Virus record (IMG/VR): IMGVR_UViG_3300021424_000044
Location: 1-54,408 of that record
Length of the DNA: 54,408 nucleotides
Direction: 5' to 3' (one strand)
Source of the DNA: a virus
This document shows positions 1 to 8,788 of the stretch, piece by piece. Position 1 is the first letter of the stretch. Each line of letters opens with the position of its first letter. Below the pieces are notes generated by a model. That model saw nothing but the letters and a program-made list of their open reading frames with translations, was not told the DNA's origin and did no database searches. Made by a program: the position numbers and the translations under genes.

Positions 1-29
1 GTAATTGGAACTGTAAATTTTTGTGCCAC
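1..29 (-). CDS. Tail fibre-like protein, N-terminus only (runs off the left edge)
   Basis: Read on the minus strand from a GTG at 27-29, the first codons give M-A-Q-K-F-T-V-P-I, which matches the M-A-Q-K-F start of the complete fibre-like gene just upstream (82-1377). A GAGG stretch lies directly upstream, but only about 2 bases from the GTG, which is closer than usual, so the start is uncertain. Only about nine codons are inside the window. The call rests on the shared N-terminus, the strand and the position, and suggests two paralogous tail appendage genes in tandem. No domain can be assigned to the rest. Confidence 0.5.
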
Positions 30-56
30 GACCTCAATCGCTTTCGGTTTCTTCTG

Positions 57-76
57 ATTGACCCCTCAAGGTCAAT
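57..76. other. Hairpin just after the stop of the fibre gene
   Basis: A perfect 7-bp inverted repeat (ATTGACC / GGTCAAT) with a 6-base loop begins 6 bases past the stop codon of the minus-strand fibre gene. No U-run follows on the minus strand, so it is not a textbook intrinsic terminator. It could be a weak terminator or an mRNA-end or processing hairpin between two fibre genes. Confidence 0.35.
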
Positions 77-81
77 GTTTG

Positions 82-1377
82 TTAACCAGTTACAACCACC
101 GTGTACGCGTCTGTGGCGGGTGCGGTAGCGAAAGTTACAGTCGCCGTGTTGACGCTGGTTCTTGCCACGTCCGCAAAGACAGTATCGTATGGAGAATTTG
201 TCTCAACAACCTGAATCGTCAGATTCCTTGTGTTCAGGTTGTGGGTTATGGTAAACGAAGCAGATGAGTTGTTGCCAATCGTTTGAGTTACGACGCGAGC
301 CAACGAAGGAACGGATGTTGACCTCGTGCCAGCATCACCGCCTGCGGCGAGGTTTGTTCTTGCGTCCGCTTCCGACGATGCGTTGGTACCACCATGTTCA
401 ATACCGACATCTGTGGCAGACCACGTGCCAGTAGTGATTGTCCCAAGAGTCGTGATTGTTGATTGACCGACGTAGGTGGCGGCGATGTCGACCGCGTCTG
501 CGGTGACCGTAATTCTGTTCGCAGTCCCAACGACGTTGATGGTGTTGCCATCCTTGACCAAACCATCACCAGAAGTAAACGAACCAGTACCAGAGAATTG
601 CGTCCAGTTAATTGCATCGGTGCCGACAGTAAGCGGTCCATTGGATGAAATGGCAAATCCGTGGTCTGCGTTCGTGGTACCTTCTTCAACGAACGTGAAT
701 GTGCCGCCCGAAAGTTCGCCAGTGTCCGCGGTTCCGTTGGCGTCGGACGAACGGGAAGCGGCACCAGCCGCAACGGCGACGTAGATGCCGTTCTCGGATG
801 CGGTGCTTTGGTTCTTGACGAGGACTCTGTCGCCAGCGACGAGAGTTACTCCGTCAATTACGTCGCCAGCCTGAAGGTCCTCGGCGATATTAATCGCCGC
901 AGTTGTCGCGACGCGCACCGACTTCTTGACATCGAGACCCTGGCGGGCAGCGTCAACGTAAGACTTGTTGGCGGCGTGGGTGTCCTGTGTCGGGGTGCCG
1001 ACATGAATCCTTCCGCTACCATCACGTTTGGCGAGTGTGCCGCCAGTTGCGTCCGCTGTTGCGGCGGTTAGGTCGTTGAAATGCGCGGCGGTTAGCAAGC
1101 CCGCATCGTCAACATCGGCAAGATTAAGTTGTAGAGTTACCGCACCAGAACCTTGCGTAACGGTAAGCGCCGTCGCATTCGCTCCAACCGACGAAACGGA
1201 GTACACCATTCGGCGCCATTCTGAACCCGAATAGACCTTGATGGTGTCTTCGGTTGAGTTATAGATGAGGCGACCCTCAAAATTGCCCGAATTCGGGTCA
1301 TTGGCCAAAACTTCAAACGTGGCACTAATCAGTTGGTTCTGATTAAGGTTTAGATTCGTCAAGAACTTCTGAGCCAT
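82..1377 (-). CDS. Tail fibre / receptor-binding-like protein
   Basis: Protein of 431 residues, Ala/Thr/Gly/Asn-rich with low-complexity beta-type sequence typical of trimeric phage appendages. Around residues 128-142 it carries a Q-D-T-H-A-A-N-K-S-Y-V-D segment, common in phage tail fibres and appendage proteins. The next region (about 150-205) resembles the usual fibre repeat with V-A-G-D-R-V-L-V-K-N and E-N-G-I-Y. The C-terminal 60 residues form a beta-rich tip-like unit (F-T-I-T-H-N-L) that resembles the C-terminus of the neighbouring 103-residue protein. A GAGGT ribosome site lies 5 bases upstream of the ATG. Position at the end of the tail cluster supports a role in host recognition. 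Receptor and exact place in the tail are unknown. Confidence 0.75.
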   Translation of the reverse strand: MAQKFLTNLNLNQNQLISATFEVLANDPNSGNFEGRLIYNSTEDTIKVYSGSEWRRMVYSVSSVGANATALTVTQGSGAVTLQLNLADVDDAGLLTAAHFNDLTAATADATGGTLAKRDGSGRIHVGTPTQDTHAANKSYVDAARQGLDVKKSVRVATTAAINIAEDLQAGDVIDGVTLVAGDRVLVKNQSTASENGIYVAVAAGAASRSSDANGTADTGELSGGTFTFVEEGTTNADHGFAISSNGPLTVGTDAINWTQFSGTGSFTSGDGLVKDGNTINVVGTANRITVTADAVDIAATYVGQSTITTLGTITTGTWSATDVGIEHGGTNASSEADARTNLAAGGDAGTRSTSVPSLARVVTQTIGNNSSASFTITHNLNTRNLTIQVVETNSPYDTVFADVARTSVNTATVTFATAPATDAYTVVVTG

Positions 1378-1385
1378 TGTTTACC

Positions 1386-1697
1386 TCACGTCAAATAGGC
1401 GTAACCCGAGAAGGGGGCCGAAAAGGTCACGACCACCTGAGAATTACTTAAATATTGTACTTCACCGTAAACCACCGTGTCTGCAGAATCCACAACAGTT
1501 ACCTGTGGCTTGCCGCCAAGCGTGTGGTTAATGGTCCATGTTGAGGAAACAGAAGCCTGTGTGTGGGTATGGCGATTCGTTAAAACGAATTGACCAGTCA
1601 GGCTTGTAAGTGTTACGAGATTTGGTGAGACATCGTCAACATTTACGTCAATTCTTTGTTCTTGAACGATGACTTGGTTTGGAACAGCGTTACTCAT
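1386..1697 (-). CDS. Small tail appendage tip-like protein
   Basis: Protein of 103 residues. The second half contains W-T-I-N-H-T-L-G-G-K-P followed by alternating hydrophobic residues, closely parallel to the C-terminal tip unit of the adjacent fibre (F-T-I-T-H-N-L). It is probably a short fibre or tip protein with a beta-sandwich fold. Its ATG overlaps the stop of the upstream gene by four bases (ATGA), so the two are translationally coupled. Function is inferred from this similarity and the position between other tail appendage genes. No enzymatic motif is visible. Confidence 0.5.
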   Translation of the reverse strand: MSNAVPNQVIVQEQRIDVNVDDVSPNLVTLTSLTGQFVLTNRHTHTQASVSSTWTINHTLGGKPQVTVVDSADTVVYGEVQYLSNSQVVVTFSAPFSGYAYLT

Positions 1698-2068
1698 CTG
1701 GTCACCTCAGGTGACAAAGTAAAATTACCTTGCAGTATTCTGCTGACGATTCCATTTGATGCAACGATTTCTAAATCATAAACACCAGAACTTTCTATTG
1801 CCGAGGTATCGGCAGCGGTGATATTCAGTTCAATAATTCCTGTCGCACCGCCAAGTAAGATTCGTCCGTTTTCTGTGGTGAGTGAAATAAGAGTCGTGCT
1901 TGATTCAACTGTTCTTCGTACCTGCATTCTTGCCGTATAGCCAGTGAGATTCCACGGTAGATATGTCGGGTCTGCTGGCGGTGTCGAAGGGTCTGGATAC
2001 TTGAACGTGAGCGTGCGACCAAATGTCGCGCCCGCCTGACAAGTTATGTTGTAAATACCAGCAAGCAT
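1694..2068 (-). CDS. Tail/baseplate accessory protein with Ig-like beta fold
   Basis: Protein of 124 residues beginning M-L-A-G-I-Y-N-I-T-C-Q-A-G-A-T-F. The N-terminal ligand-like strand, a Y-T-A-R-M-Q-V-R segment near residue 45-50 and a G-V-Y-D-L-E-I segment near the end match small beta-sandwich proteins often found beside phage tail fibre genes, including those of cyanophages. It has no catalytic motif. It is coupled to the downstream 103-residue gene by an ATGA overlap. Likely a structural baseplate or fibre-attachment component; assignment is by pattern and context only. Confidence 0.45.
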   Translation of the reverse strand: MLAGIYNITCQAGATFGRTLTFKYPDPSTPPADPTYLPWNLTGYTARMQVRRTVESSTTLISLTTENGRILLGGATGIIELNITAADTSAIESSGVYDLEIVASNGIVSRILQGNFTLSPEVTR

Positions 2069-2133
2069 CGACGCGCGCTCCTAATCACTTCGTCCAATTG
2101 TAGATTACGCGCCCAACAAATTGCGGGCAGTAA

Positions 2134-2349
2134 TTACAAGACGCTTGCTGATTCCTTGTTCTTACCGACCTTCTTTAGGCCCATTGACATGGCAACCGAC
2201 AAAGCAACGGCGACGACGCCGACTTTCAAGTTGTCTGTCGATACCAGACCGTCAAAGTCTGCACCAGTGGCAAGCCACGCACCCAAGTAACCCTGAAGAA
2301 ACGTGCGCGCCGCCCTTTCAGCAACATCCTTAACGAATGAGGTAGCCAT
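2134..2349 (-). CDS. Holin, phage r1t-like
   Basis: Protein of 71 residues. Residues 4-28 form an amphipathic segment (F-V-K-D-V-A-E-R-A-A-R-T-F-L-Q-G) leading into a hydrophobic stretch, then a second hydrophobic segment (V-G-V-V-A-V-A-L-S-V-A-M-S-M-G-L) and a charged C-terminus (K-K-V-G-K-N-K-E). This layout is that of small two-segment phage holins of the r1t group, which permeabilise the cytoplasmic membrane at lysis. A very strong ribosome site (AAGGAGG) sits about 6 bases before the ATG. No separate endolysin gene is present in this window; the only peptidoglycan-hydrolase-like domain is inside the tape measure protein. Confidence 0.75.
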   Translation of the reverse strand: MATSFVKDVAERAARTFLQGYLGAWLATGADFDGLVSTDNLKVGVVAVALSVAMSMGLKKVGKNKESASVL

Positions 2350-2382
2350 AAACCCTCCTTATGGTCATATCAATTTTACCAG

Positions 2383-3594
2383 TTATGCAAGCGGAGCGGT
2401 GTTGAGTAGACCATAAGTTGGGTCATCAAGAATCAATGGCAATTCGTTGTAGGCTTCGTGGTTCAACACGAAACCCATCGGCTTGGTTTTCTCAATTATG
2501 GCGACAACTTCTGGTGAGGTATCTCCGTTCTGGGAAACGCCAGGCGTTTCTGACAAGAGCGTGTAAACGTTTATTTGAAAGAACTGTCCACCTGGGAAGA
2601 CCAGAACGATTTTTTCTCCACTCAAAACCTGTTTTGTGCATTCTTTGATTGCCTCAAGTGTTCCAGCATTGCGACCAAAATAAGCGTTCTCCAATTGCCA
2701 CGTTGTGAAGGTGTCAACGTTGCCAATTGATTCAACTCCCGCTGCTGTTGCAACACTTCTGAATAGTGGGGCGCCGTTGAATTGAGACAACCAATCCACA
2801 TAGTCTGCATCTACGTATGATGGATTCATTAATTGACTGTATCGCCAACTTTCATTACTGTTTGCTATTGATATGTCATTGTTTAAGTATTGATAAAACT
2901 TCGTATAAAGTTTTGCCGCAAGTGAGCCAGTGTGTGTAAAAGAATGAAAAAGTTTAGTAAATGGATAATTTGGGTATTCTTGAACTTTGTCTTTGTCCCA
3001 TATGAAAGTGGGCAAAAATTTTCGCATATTGTAAACAAAAAAGTTTTTTGACCATCCAACCTCATTTATGATGTGCGGCATAGACATATAAATTGGGTCT
3101 GTAAGTTGATACTGAATCGTTAGGGAAATCGCAAATTGAATAGTGTCTGCGGAAGTATCAATGTCACCAACTTCTATGACAGGACTAAAAACGACATTCC
3201 ATTGATTTGAAATTAGTTCTTGAGTGTGAGAAACAGATGTTCCCTTAGTCACGTTGGTGAGTGTTGCAGTTACCATGGCTTGCTGCCCAGACATAGATGA
3301 TTGTCTGGATGGATACATTTGGCAGTGAAATTGAGCCTTTCTGTTATTAATGTCTTCATCTGGTGGCACCACGCTAGAAAGCGAGCACGTCATCGACGAT
3401 GTCGTGGTCGGAGTGAGTTTTAGGGAATAATACAGTCCATCTATTATTGTGTCGCCAACTACCGAACGTGTTGAGTTTGTCGATGTCCACGAATGAGAAT
3501 ATGTTTCTGGAGATAAAACATTCCCGTTAGCAGAAAACTTGTAAAACTTATTCGCAATGGGAATTATGTTGCGTGTTGGATTGGATAAGTCCAT
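2383..3594 (-). CDS. Baseplate wedge protein, gpI-like tail protein
   Basis: Protein of 403 residues lying directly downstream of the gpJ-like gene with a 3-base gap, as in P2-type baseplate operons (W-J-I order). The C-terminal half contains W-Q-L-E-N-A-Y-F-G-R-N-A-G-T followed by an alpha-helical stretch, a pattern seen in phage tail proteins of the gpI type. The N-terminal 180 residues are Ser/Thr-rich beta sequence, longer than in P2 gpI, and may be a carbohydrate-binding or fibre-docking extension. Such proteins bind gpJ to form the wedge to which fibres attach. Medium confidence because the identification rests on gene order plus a short motif. Confidence 0.6.
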   Translation of the reverse strand: MDLSNPTRNIIPIANKFYKFSANGNVLSPETYSHSWTSTNSTRSVVGDTIIDGLYYSLKLTPTTTSSMTCSLSSVVPPDEDINNRKAQFHCQMYPSRQSSMSGQQAMVTATLTNVTKGTSVSHTQELISNQWNVVFSPVIEVGDIDTSADTIQFAISLTIQYQLTDPIYMSMPHIINEVGWSKNFFVYNMRKFLPTFIWDKDKVQEYPNYPFTKLFHSFTHTGSLAAKLYTKFYQYLNNDISIANSNESWRYSQLMNPSYVDADYVDWLSQFNGAPLFRSVATAAGVESIGNVDTFTTWQLENAYFGRNAGTLEAIKECTKQVLSGEKIVLVFPGGQFFQINVYTLLSETPGVSQNGDTSPEVVAIIEKTKPMGFVLNHEAYNELPLILDDPTYGLLNTAPLA

Positions 3595-3597
3595 AAA

Positions 3598-5037
3598 TCA
3601 AACTGATGCAGACTGCATTGTCAGCACGACTCGTTGTTCGCTTAATTTCAACAAACTTCCTTTTTTGGAAAAGAGAAAGTCATTTCCGCTTGCCGCTCCC
3701 CAGGGTGTCAACGTTACGGTTGCCGAGCCCCCAGAAGAATATGTTCCGCTGGCACTTGCGTTTACAACTTTAAATGTTGTGGCAGTTCGTTCTGTTATTA
3801 CCGTTGACGTGCTGTTGAGTCCAGATGGGGTTATCCCGCTTACAGTTACGGTGTCTCCGACGGCAAAAGTGTTTGCTGCGGTGTATGTTACGGTCTGAGA
3901 CGCACCAGCACCCTCTCGTACGGCGTTTGTTACAGAAGCAGAATCTGTAATTGCAAGACTCAACGAACTCACTGATTTTGCAAATGAATGATTTAAAATA
4001 AATTTAAGAACTGTGTTGTATCTAAGTCTATCTTCATCAAAATCTGAGAATTCTGGAGAAAAGAATCTAACCAAATTTGTGGTCAGCGCCTCTGTTATTT
4101 CGGAAACATCAAACGTCGAATAGTATTGAATCGTTGCGGTTATTTTAAAATCAAGAAGATATGGGTCAACTGTTCCAATATCCATTCCAGCAACAGAACG
4201 CAAAGCAACGGCACTTGTTATGGTGTTTTTTTCAGATTCGGTTAAAAGTCTTTGCGGTCCATAAGCAAACAAAGTTGCATGTCCAGCAACAGCGGCGTCA
4301 GCAACTCCAAAACTTCCATCTTTGTCTGTTAGGTCGTACGTTTTACACCTCGAAATTAAAGTTGGGTTTTCAACCAAAACGTAATTTTGGACTTGTCTTG
4401 CCGTTACGAGCGCGGATGTCATTGTAGATAAATTTGCAACGCCCCTTTCTAGAAAAATATCAAGCGGTTCTGCGTCTTGCCCCTGAACAAAACTCCCAGC
4501 AGCAACCGCAGAAAGTACGTCTGGTTTATAGGAGAGGATTGACAAATTCGTAGATGACGGAATGACTGGAATCGTTCCAATGTTTGTGCAGGTGCAGGTA
4601 ACGGAACCAGTTGGCAGTGGGTCACCTTCTGTATTCGCTGCTATTTCAAGTAGTGTATTTGTTTCAAATGTATATTGAATTTCCAAATCGTCATCTTGAA
4701 TCAAATAAGAAACTATTGTTCCTGCGGGAATGGTAGCGCCATCATTTGTGTTTGCCGTAAAGGTGACACTCATTGTTGCTCTTGTGCCATCGTTGTATGG
4801 CGTTCCAAGCATCTTTATTGCGCCCAAAAACAAAGAATCTGGCAATCTATTGATGGCACCAATGTTTAATGCAGACATGTAGGCAAAAGCCTGAAACATC
4901 GCATCCTCGATTGTCCCCACCCGTAGTTCAAATCCAGGAACAACTGTTTTGGCAACTTCTATTGCGTCAAGATAAACCTGCGTTGGAGAAATATCAAGCG
5001 GTGTTAGGTCGACGTATTGGCGAAAATCTGCTGACAT
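3598..5037 (-). CDS. Baseplate J-like wedge protein
   Basis: Protein of 479 residues. The N-terminus (about 1-80) has the helical, G-T-I-E-D-A-M-F-Q-A-F-containing region typical of gpJ-family proteins. Residues 85-140 contain the Baseplate_J beta unit with T-I-P-A-G-T, and residues 150-290 include G-Q-D-A-E-P-L-D-I-F-L-E-R, a frequent gpJ feature. Residues about 376-442 are an extra Ser/Thr/Gly-rich beta module, T-V-T-Y-T-A then F-A-V-G-D-T-V-T-V-S-G, which also occurs inside the connector protein at 17947-18819. Gene order (gpW-like upstream, gpI-like downstream) supports the call. The protein forms the baseplate wedge that triggers sheath contraction. Confidence 0.85.
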   Translation of the reverse strand: MSADFRQYVDLTPLDISPTQVYLDAIEVAKTVVPGFELRVGTIEDAMFQAFAYMSALNIGAINRLPDSLFLGAIKMLGTPYNDGTRATMSVTFTANTNDGATIPAGTIVSYLIQDDDLEIQYTFETNTLLEIAANTEGDPLPTGSVTCTCTNIGTIPVIPSSTNLSILSYKPDVLSAVAAGSFVQGQDAEPLDIFLERGVANLSTMTSALVTARQVQNYVLVENPTLISRCKTYDLTDKDGSFGVADAAVAGHATLFAYGPQRLLTESEKNTITSAVALRSVAGMDIGTVDPYLLDFKITATIQYYSTFDVSEITEALTTNLVRFFSPEFSDFDEDRLRYNTVLKFILNHSFAKSVSSLSLAITDSASVTNAVREGAGASQTVTYTAANTFAVGDTVTVSGITPSGLNSTSTVITERTATTFKVVNASASGTYSSGGSATVTLTPWGAASGNDFLFSKKGSLLKLSEQRVVLTMQSASV

Positions 5038-5042
5038 GAGTG

Positions 5043-5342
5043 CTACCTATTGTAAACGAATTTGACACTGGTAACGCCAGAATCATCTGTTGCAGTGGAA
5101 CTTATGCCTTCTATGCGTATTTCTGGAATGAACTTATTTGCGACAATCATTAACTGCTCTGGCGAAACTGTTGAGAAACTTGGGTCGGCGACACCGAAAT
5201 CGGGAGTGAATGGAAAAACAAAGGGTTCAGTCAATAAGCAAATACTCAACAATTGCTTAATATAATCGTCTGTACCGTCACGTAGGCGCACCATGCTTCT
5301 GGTGTCGTTTGAAAACGTTATTGGAAATTTTAATGCATCCAT
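5043..5342 (-). CDS. Baseplate wedge protein, gpW/gp25 family
   Basis: Protein of 99 residues, close to the usual 100-130 of gpW/gp25-like proteins. It begins with L-K-F-P-I-T-F and contains D-D-Y-I-K-Q-L-L-S-I-C-L-L-T, the helical pattern by which these proteins are recognised, then E-P-F-V-F-P-F-T-P-D-F-G. The C-terminal half has the expected beta hairpins (P-E-I-R-I-E-G-I). A good ribosome site (AGGAG) precedes the ATG. It lies immediately upstream of the gpJ-like gene, as expected for the wedge heterodimer that links hub and sheath. Confidence 0.75.
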   Translation of the reverse strand: MDALKFPITFSNDTRSMVRLRDGTDDYIKQLLSICLLTEPFVFPFTPDFGVADPSFSTVSPEQLMIVANKFIPEIRIEGISSTATDDSGVTSVKFVYNR

Positions 5343-5350
5343 AAATTCTC

Positions 5351-5761
5351 CTATGTAGTTGGCTGCTTAAACGAGGACAGATTAATGGCGGGTAGTGGCG
5401 GCACCAATTTTGCCCGCACGGTGTTTAATTCTGTTGTCAACTGGTCAATTAGCGCGTTATATATGAGAACATCAGTAAATACATCGATTCGTTTATTTAG
5501 TGGTCCAATCACGTGTATCTGTTGGGTTTGATTATCAATAAAAGTGCAAAGAACAACATCTCCCTTTTTTAATGTGTTTGTTTTAGTGTTATTGACATAA
5601 TCAACCCGATTGAAAGTGCATCCAAGTTGTTCAACAAATATTGTTGGTCTATTATTGGCAAAAGATTTTACGACACCCTTGTAGACTCCTCCGCCAATCA
5701 ATGGGTGAGAGGACCCTTTAACCCTATTTATTTGATTTTTTCTTGTCTTGTCATTAGGCAT
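5351..5761 (-). CDS. Baseplate spike-like protein with OB-fold
   Basis: Protein of 136 residues. Residues 24-90 look like an OB-fold: G-G-V-Y-K-G-V-V-K-S-F, then beta strands and K-K-G-D-V-V-L-C-T-F and I-H-V-I-G-P-L, a pattern seen at the N-terminus of gpV/gp5-type spike proteins. The C-terminal 40 residues are helical and do not show the repetitive beta-helix of a full spike, so the needle is short or lies elsewhere. Context (between a hub gpD-like gene and the gpW-like gene) agrees with the central spike. No lysozyme motif is seen. Confidence 0.5.
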   Translation of the reverse strand: MPNDKTRKNQINRVKGSSHPLIGGGVYKGVVKSFANNRPTIFVEQLGCTFNRVDYVNNTKTNTLKKGDVVLCTFIDNQTQQIHVIGPLNKRIDVFTDVLIYNALIDQLTTELNTVRAKLVPPLPAINLSSFKQPTT

Positions 5762-5763
5762 GT

Positions 5764-6981
5764 CTAACTCTTTCCTTTATAGTTTTTGTTTGTCTGGTCA
5801 CCAAGTAAGTTCGTTATCGTCAACCAGTCAACCGACCCAGGGTAAATTTGCCCAATCGCTATTTGTTTTATCTTTTTTTCCTGTCTTGGTGGAGTGGCAA
5901 ATCTTACATTTACTGGGTCTGCCACCAATTCCTCATAATCGACTTCAGTTATCAGAAAATCATCCGTAAACCATGGTATGTCACCAACATTAACCGTCAT
6001 CCCTGGTCTTAACCTTACGCCATTTGTTCTCTCGACTATACACGAGCCATCTCCCTCCATCGGGTCATTTTCTGCTTTGTGCATCGATGGCAAGCCGAGC
6101 AATTTAAATCTTTGGTCAATCGCTCCGTTTATTGTTTTTGAAGGATAATGCAAGTAGGTGACATATCTTGTCACTTCTTTATTTGCTTTTGCTTTTTTAT
6201 CATAATACGAATGTTTATATGCGTCATGCCCCCATTTGTACATAAGCCATTGCTGAGTACCAAAATAAAGGGTTCCATCTGACTCAAATAAAACAAATGG
6301 ATTTTTGTTTTCGTCTTTTGATTCTCCAGCCAATCTTTCCAAAACAGTCCACAATGAATCGGCAACGTTGTCCCCGCTTGCTTGTGTTATTTGTCTTGAT
6401 GTTGATGTTTGTTGGGCTATGCAGCCCAACCCATATTTTTTTGCTGCATTTCTAACAAAATCACTCCCAGTTCCTTGTACGACTCCAGGATTTTTGTCCC
6501 TTTTCATTTGCTGGATTGCTTTTGTGTAGCACTGCACTCTCACCGTCGGTGATGCGCCTTCAGACTGCTCTACTGTCACGTCTGCTATTTCTAAAAAATA
6601 AGCCATATATTTATTGTTTACTTCCGCTGCAGCATCCGTAGAAAACCCACCATTTGAAACTCCAGAACCAGACTTAATGTCGTATGTCTTGTGACTTCTG
6701 TAAACAAGGGTCTGTCCAACTTGAAAATAATTTTGTAAAGTCAATTCAAGGCCAGGGTCTATTACGGAAAAAGTCACCGCAGTCGCTGCAGAAATTGAAT
6801 AACTAACGCTTATACTCAAAATTTGAGAATTAAGTTTTGTCAAAAATGGAGGCTTAGTAGATGTGCTGTCTCCCACAAAAACCAAAGGGACATCTCTAGC
6901 CGACCCCTGTATGGGGTTGGGGTCTAATTTTAAAGACTTCCCATCTGGAAGGCTTGGATAGTCGACTTCTGTGTTGCTCAT
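5764..6981 (-). CDS. Baseplate hub protein, gpD / gp27-like
   Basis: Protein of 405 residues. Its order in the operon, between the large hub-associated protein and the OB-fold protein, is that of gpD/gp44/gp27 hub proteins. The N-terminal part contains the beta segment S-I-S-V-S-Y-S-I-S-A-A-T-A-V-T-F and F-Q-V-G-Q-T-L-V-Y-R. The C-terminus has G-D-I-P-W-F and F-L-I-T-E-V-D-Y-E, typical of the tube-like beta barrels in late-control D proteins. The start overlaps the preceding stop by 4 bases. These proteins form the trimeric hub joining tail tube and spike. Family placement is by pattern and context. Confidence 0.6.
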   Translation of the reverse strand: MSNTEVDYPSLPDGKSLKLDPNPIQGSARDVPLVFVGDSTSTKPPFLTKLNSQILSISVSYSISAATAVTFSVIDPGLELTLQNYFQVGQTLVYRSHKTYDIKSGSGVSNGGFSTDAAAEVNNKYMAYFLEIADVTVEQSEGASPTVRVQCYTKAIQQMKRDKNPGVVQGTGSDFVRNAAKKYGLGCIAQQTSTSRQITQASGDNVADSLWTVLERLAGESKDENKNPFVLFESDGTLYFGTQQWLMYKWGHDAYKHSYYDKKAKANKEVTRYVTYLHYPSKTINGAIDQRFKLLGLPSMHKAENDPMEGDGSCIVERTNGVRLRPGMTVNVGDIPWFTDDFLITEVDYEELVADPVNVRFATPPRQEKKIKQIAIGQIYPGSVDWLTITNLLGDQTNKNYKGKS

Positions 6982-8783
6982 GGTGTCGCGTATACAACTT
7001 GAGGATTGGGTTGTGATGTCAGGGATTCTTCGGCCAGACCAACCTCGGCTTCTGGCTTGTCTTTTTCTTTTTCTTTTGGCGTGATGGGTTTGTGTCTTAG
7101 AACTGGCATCCCAATTATTTCTTGTTTTTCGACTGGAATCTCCTGCAGCGTAATCTGCGCAGTTGCTCGAGTTATTTCTAATCGTACGTTTCTTCTTTGT
7201 GCGGTAATTGATAAATCTTGAATGACAAATTGAACTCCTCGCGGAGAACCAGTTTCGTCATACCTAAATTGATTTGTCAAAAGTTTGTCAAGACCGTAAA
7301 ACATTACTGGGAAAGGGGTCTGAGCCATCCTTTGCAATTTCTCAATCTGTTCAGTCACTGGTGCTTCGAGTCCGTCTCCAGTTGCTGGTCCTCCAGTGGC
7401 TACTCTGCCAGGTGACGTGTTTTTTGCAATTAAAAAATTAAATGACACTTGCAACAACCTAAACGCTTTCCAGTCAACAAAAGGGAAACCGCCAGTTCTG
7501 TCGATTTGCACCCATTCACCACCAAAACCACTATAAGAAATCTCGCTTGGGGCAAAATCAAAAGAATAATCATTAATGATTGGCTTTACGGCAACTCCGT
7601 TTTCATTGACCGTTCTTGGGTACACCTGATACATAATTGGCGTTCCCTGTGAAAAAACAATATTTTGCTCTGATAGCGCCCTACCAACGTCGCCAGACGA
7701 TAAAAATATTCCCCTGCTTCTACCGACAGTTATTGTCTGTGTAACTCCAGAACGATACCCTTCTGGACCAAGCCATTTTGTTCCATTCGGAGCAGTTGCA
7801 CCGCCACTACTCGAGCCACCGCCACCACCCGAGCCGCCGCCACCACCACCCGAGCCGCCACCGCCACCCGAGCCGCCACCGCCTGTGCCAGGGTCAACAC
7901 CCGCGCGATTTTGTAAATCATATAATGTTTTTCCAGCAGTTTTCCTAATTATCCCAATTGCTGCAGGGGAGTATCCCCTGTCAGTTAATTCCCTTATTAC
8001 ATTTTCTTGACCCATTTGTTTTGCGATTGTGTCCCATAAACCAACGTAACTGTCTGGATAAATAACACCCTCAAACAAAAATCCGCCCTTGGTTCCAGTT
8101 GATAACTCGAGCAAACCAGAACCTTGAAACTGTTTGTCAAATTGAAAATATCTTGGAAATGCCGCTTGCAATTCCTCAATTGTGGTTATTTTTTTGGTTT
8201 GTATTTTTCCATCCGCGGTTCTTTGATTTACGTATATCGCCTTTGGGTCAGCATTTGCTCCTCCGACTTTTCTTGCGTAATCAACATAGGTATTCCACGC
8301 AGTAAGTATTTCCTGAACTGTCGTATTTGCTTTTAAAACGTTGGTATTTTCGGCGCCAACATACCAGCCAACCCCAGTGTTGGTTAGGGTTCCATAAACT
8401 TGATTTCTTTGGGTAAGTTTTGGTTGCTCCATTGTCGCATCAAATGTTGCAGAAAAAACACTATTTATAAATGACCCTGGAAGTGGTTGACTTAGAACTG
8501 GGTCTTTCCCGCACCATAGGGTCGGCAAGTTTTCATTCCCAACTGAATGAATCATTGGACAACTATTGGTATTTACGGACCCGACTGGAGGAACGCCGTT
8601 TAGGAAATATATGTCTTCATTAATTCGCTTCTTATTGGAATCCAATTTGAACCAAACTATAGGATTTGCCCCAAGTGATGGATATTTTCTTTTATAAGAA
8701 CTTTTAACATTTACACACTGCAAATCTGTTTCCATATACGTAATTGAGCCAACAACATAGGAACGTGGAACACCAAGAGGCAT
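6978..8783 (-). CDS. Baseplate hub-associated tail protein with Gly-Ser linker
   Basis: Protein of 601 residues located between tape measure and hub, the place of LysM-type or tube-initiator proteins (XkdP / gp53-like). The C-terminal 200 residues are beta-rich (Y-S-F-D-F-A-P-S-E-I-S-Y and V-D-W-K-A-F-R-L-L-Q-V-S-F) and include P-F-P-V-M-F-Y-G-L-D, suggesting a tail-tube-like or hub-initiator domain. Residues about 200-290 are helical. A 28-residue linker of Gly with occasional Ser (about residues 301-328) separates the two halves. The C-terminus is Pro/Lys/Glu-rich. No LysM motif is clear. Exact function is unresolved, but a baseplate role is well supported by neighbours. Confidence 0.5.
   Translation of the reverse strand: MPLGVPRSYVVGSITYMETDLQCVNVKSSYKRKYPSLGANPIVWFKLDSNKKRINEDIYFLNGVPPVGSVNTNSCPMIHSVGNENLPTLWCGKDPVLSQPLPGSFINSVFSATFDATMEQPKLTQRNQVYGTLTNTGVGWYVGAENTNVLKANTTVQEILTAWNTYVDYARKVGGANADPKAIYVNQRTADGKIQTKKITTIEELQAAFPRYFQFDKQFQGSGLLELSTGTKGGFLFEGVIYPDSYVGLWDTIAKQMGQENVIRELTDRGYSPAAIGIIRKTAGKTLYDLQNRAGVDPGTGGGGSGGGGGSGGGGGGSGGGGGSSSGGATAPNGTKWLGPEGYRSGVTQTITVGRSRGIFLSSGDVGRALSEQNIVFSQGTPIMYQVYPRTVNENGVAVKPIINDYSFDFAPSEISYSGFGGEWVQIDRTGGFPFVDWKAFRLLQVSFNFLIAKNTSPGRVATGGPATGDGLEAPVTEQIEKLQRMAQTPFPVMFYGLDKLLTNQFRYDETGSPRGVQFVIQDLSITAQRRNVRLEITRATAQITLQEIPVEKQEIIGMPVLRHKPITPKEKEKDKPEAEVGLAEESLTSQPNPQVVYATP
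7801..7883 (-). repeat. Short-period repeat encoding the Gly-Ser linker
   Basis: Tandem GGC/GGT-rich units on the minus strand encode runs of four to six Gly separated by single Ser, a flexible tether inside the hub-associated protein. The DNA is repetitive and therefore likely to vary in length by slippage. Confidence 0.8.
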
Positions 8784-8788
8784 AACCG

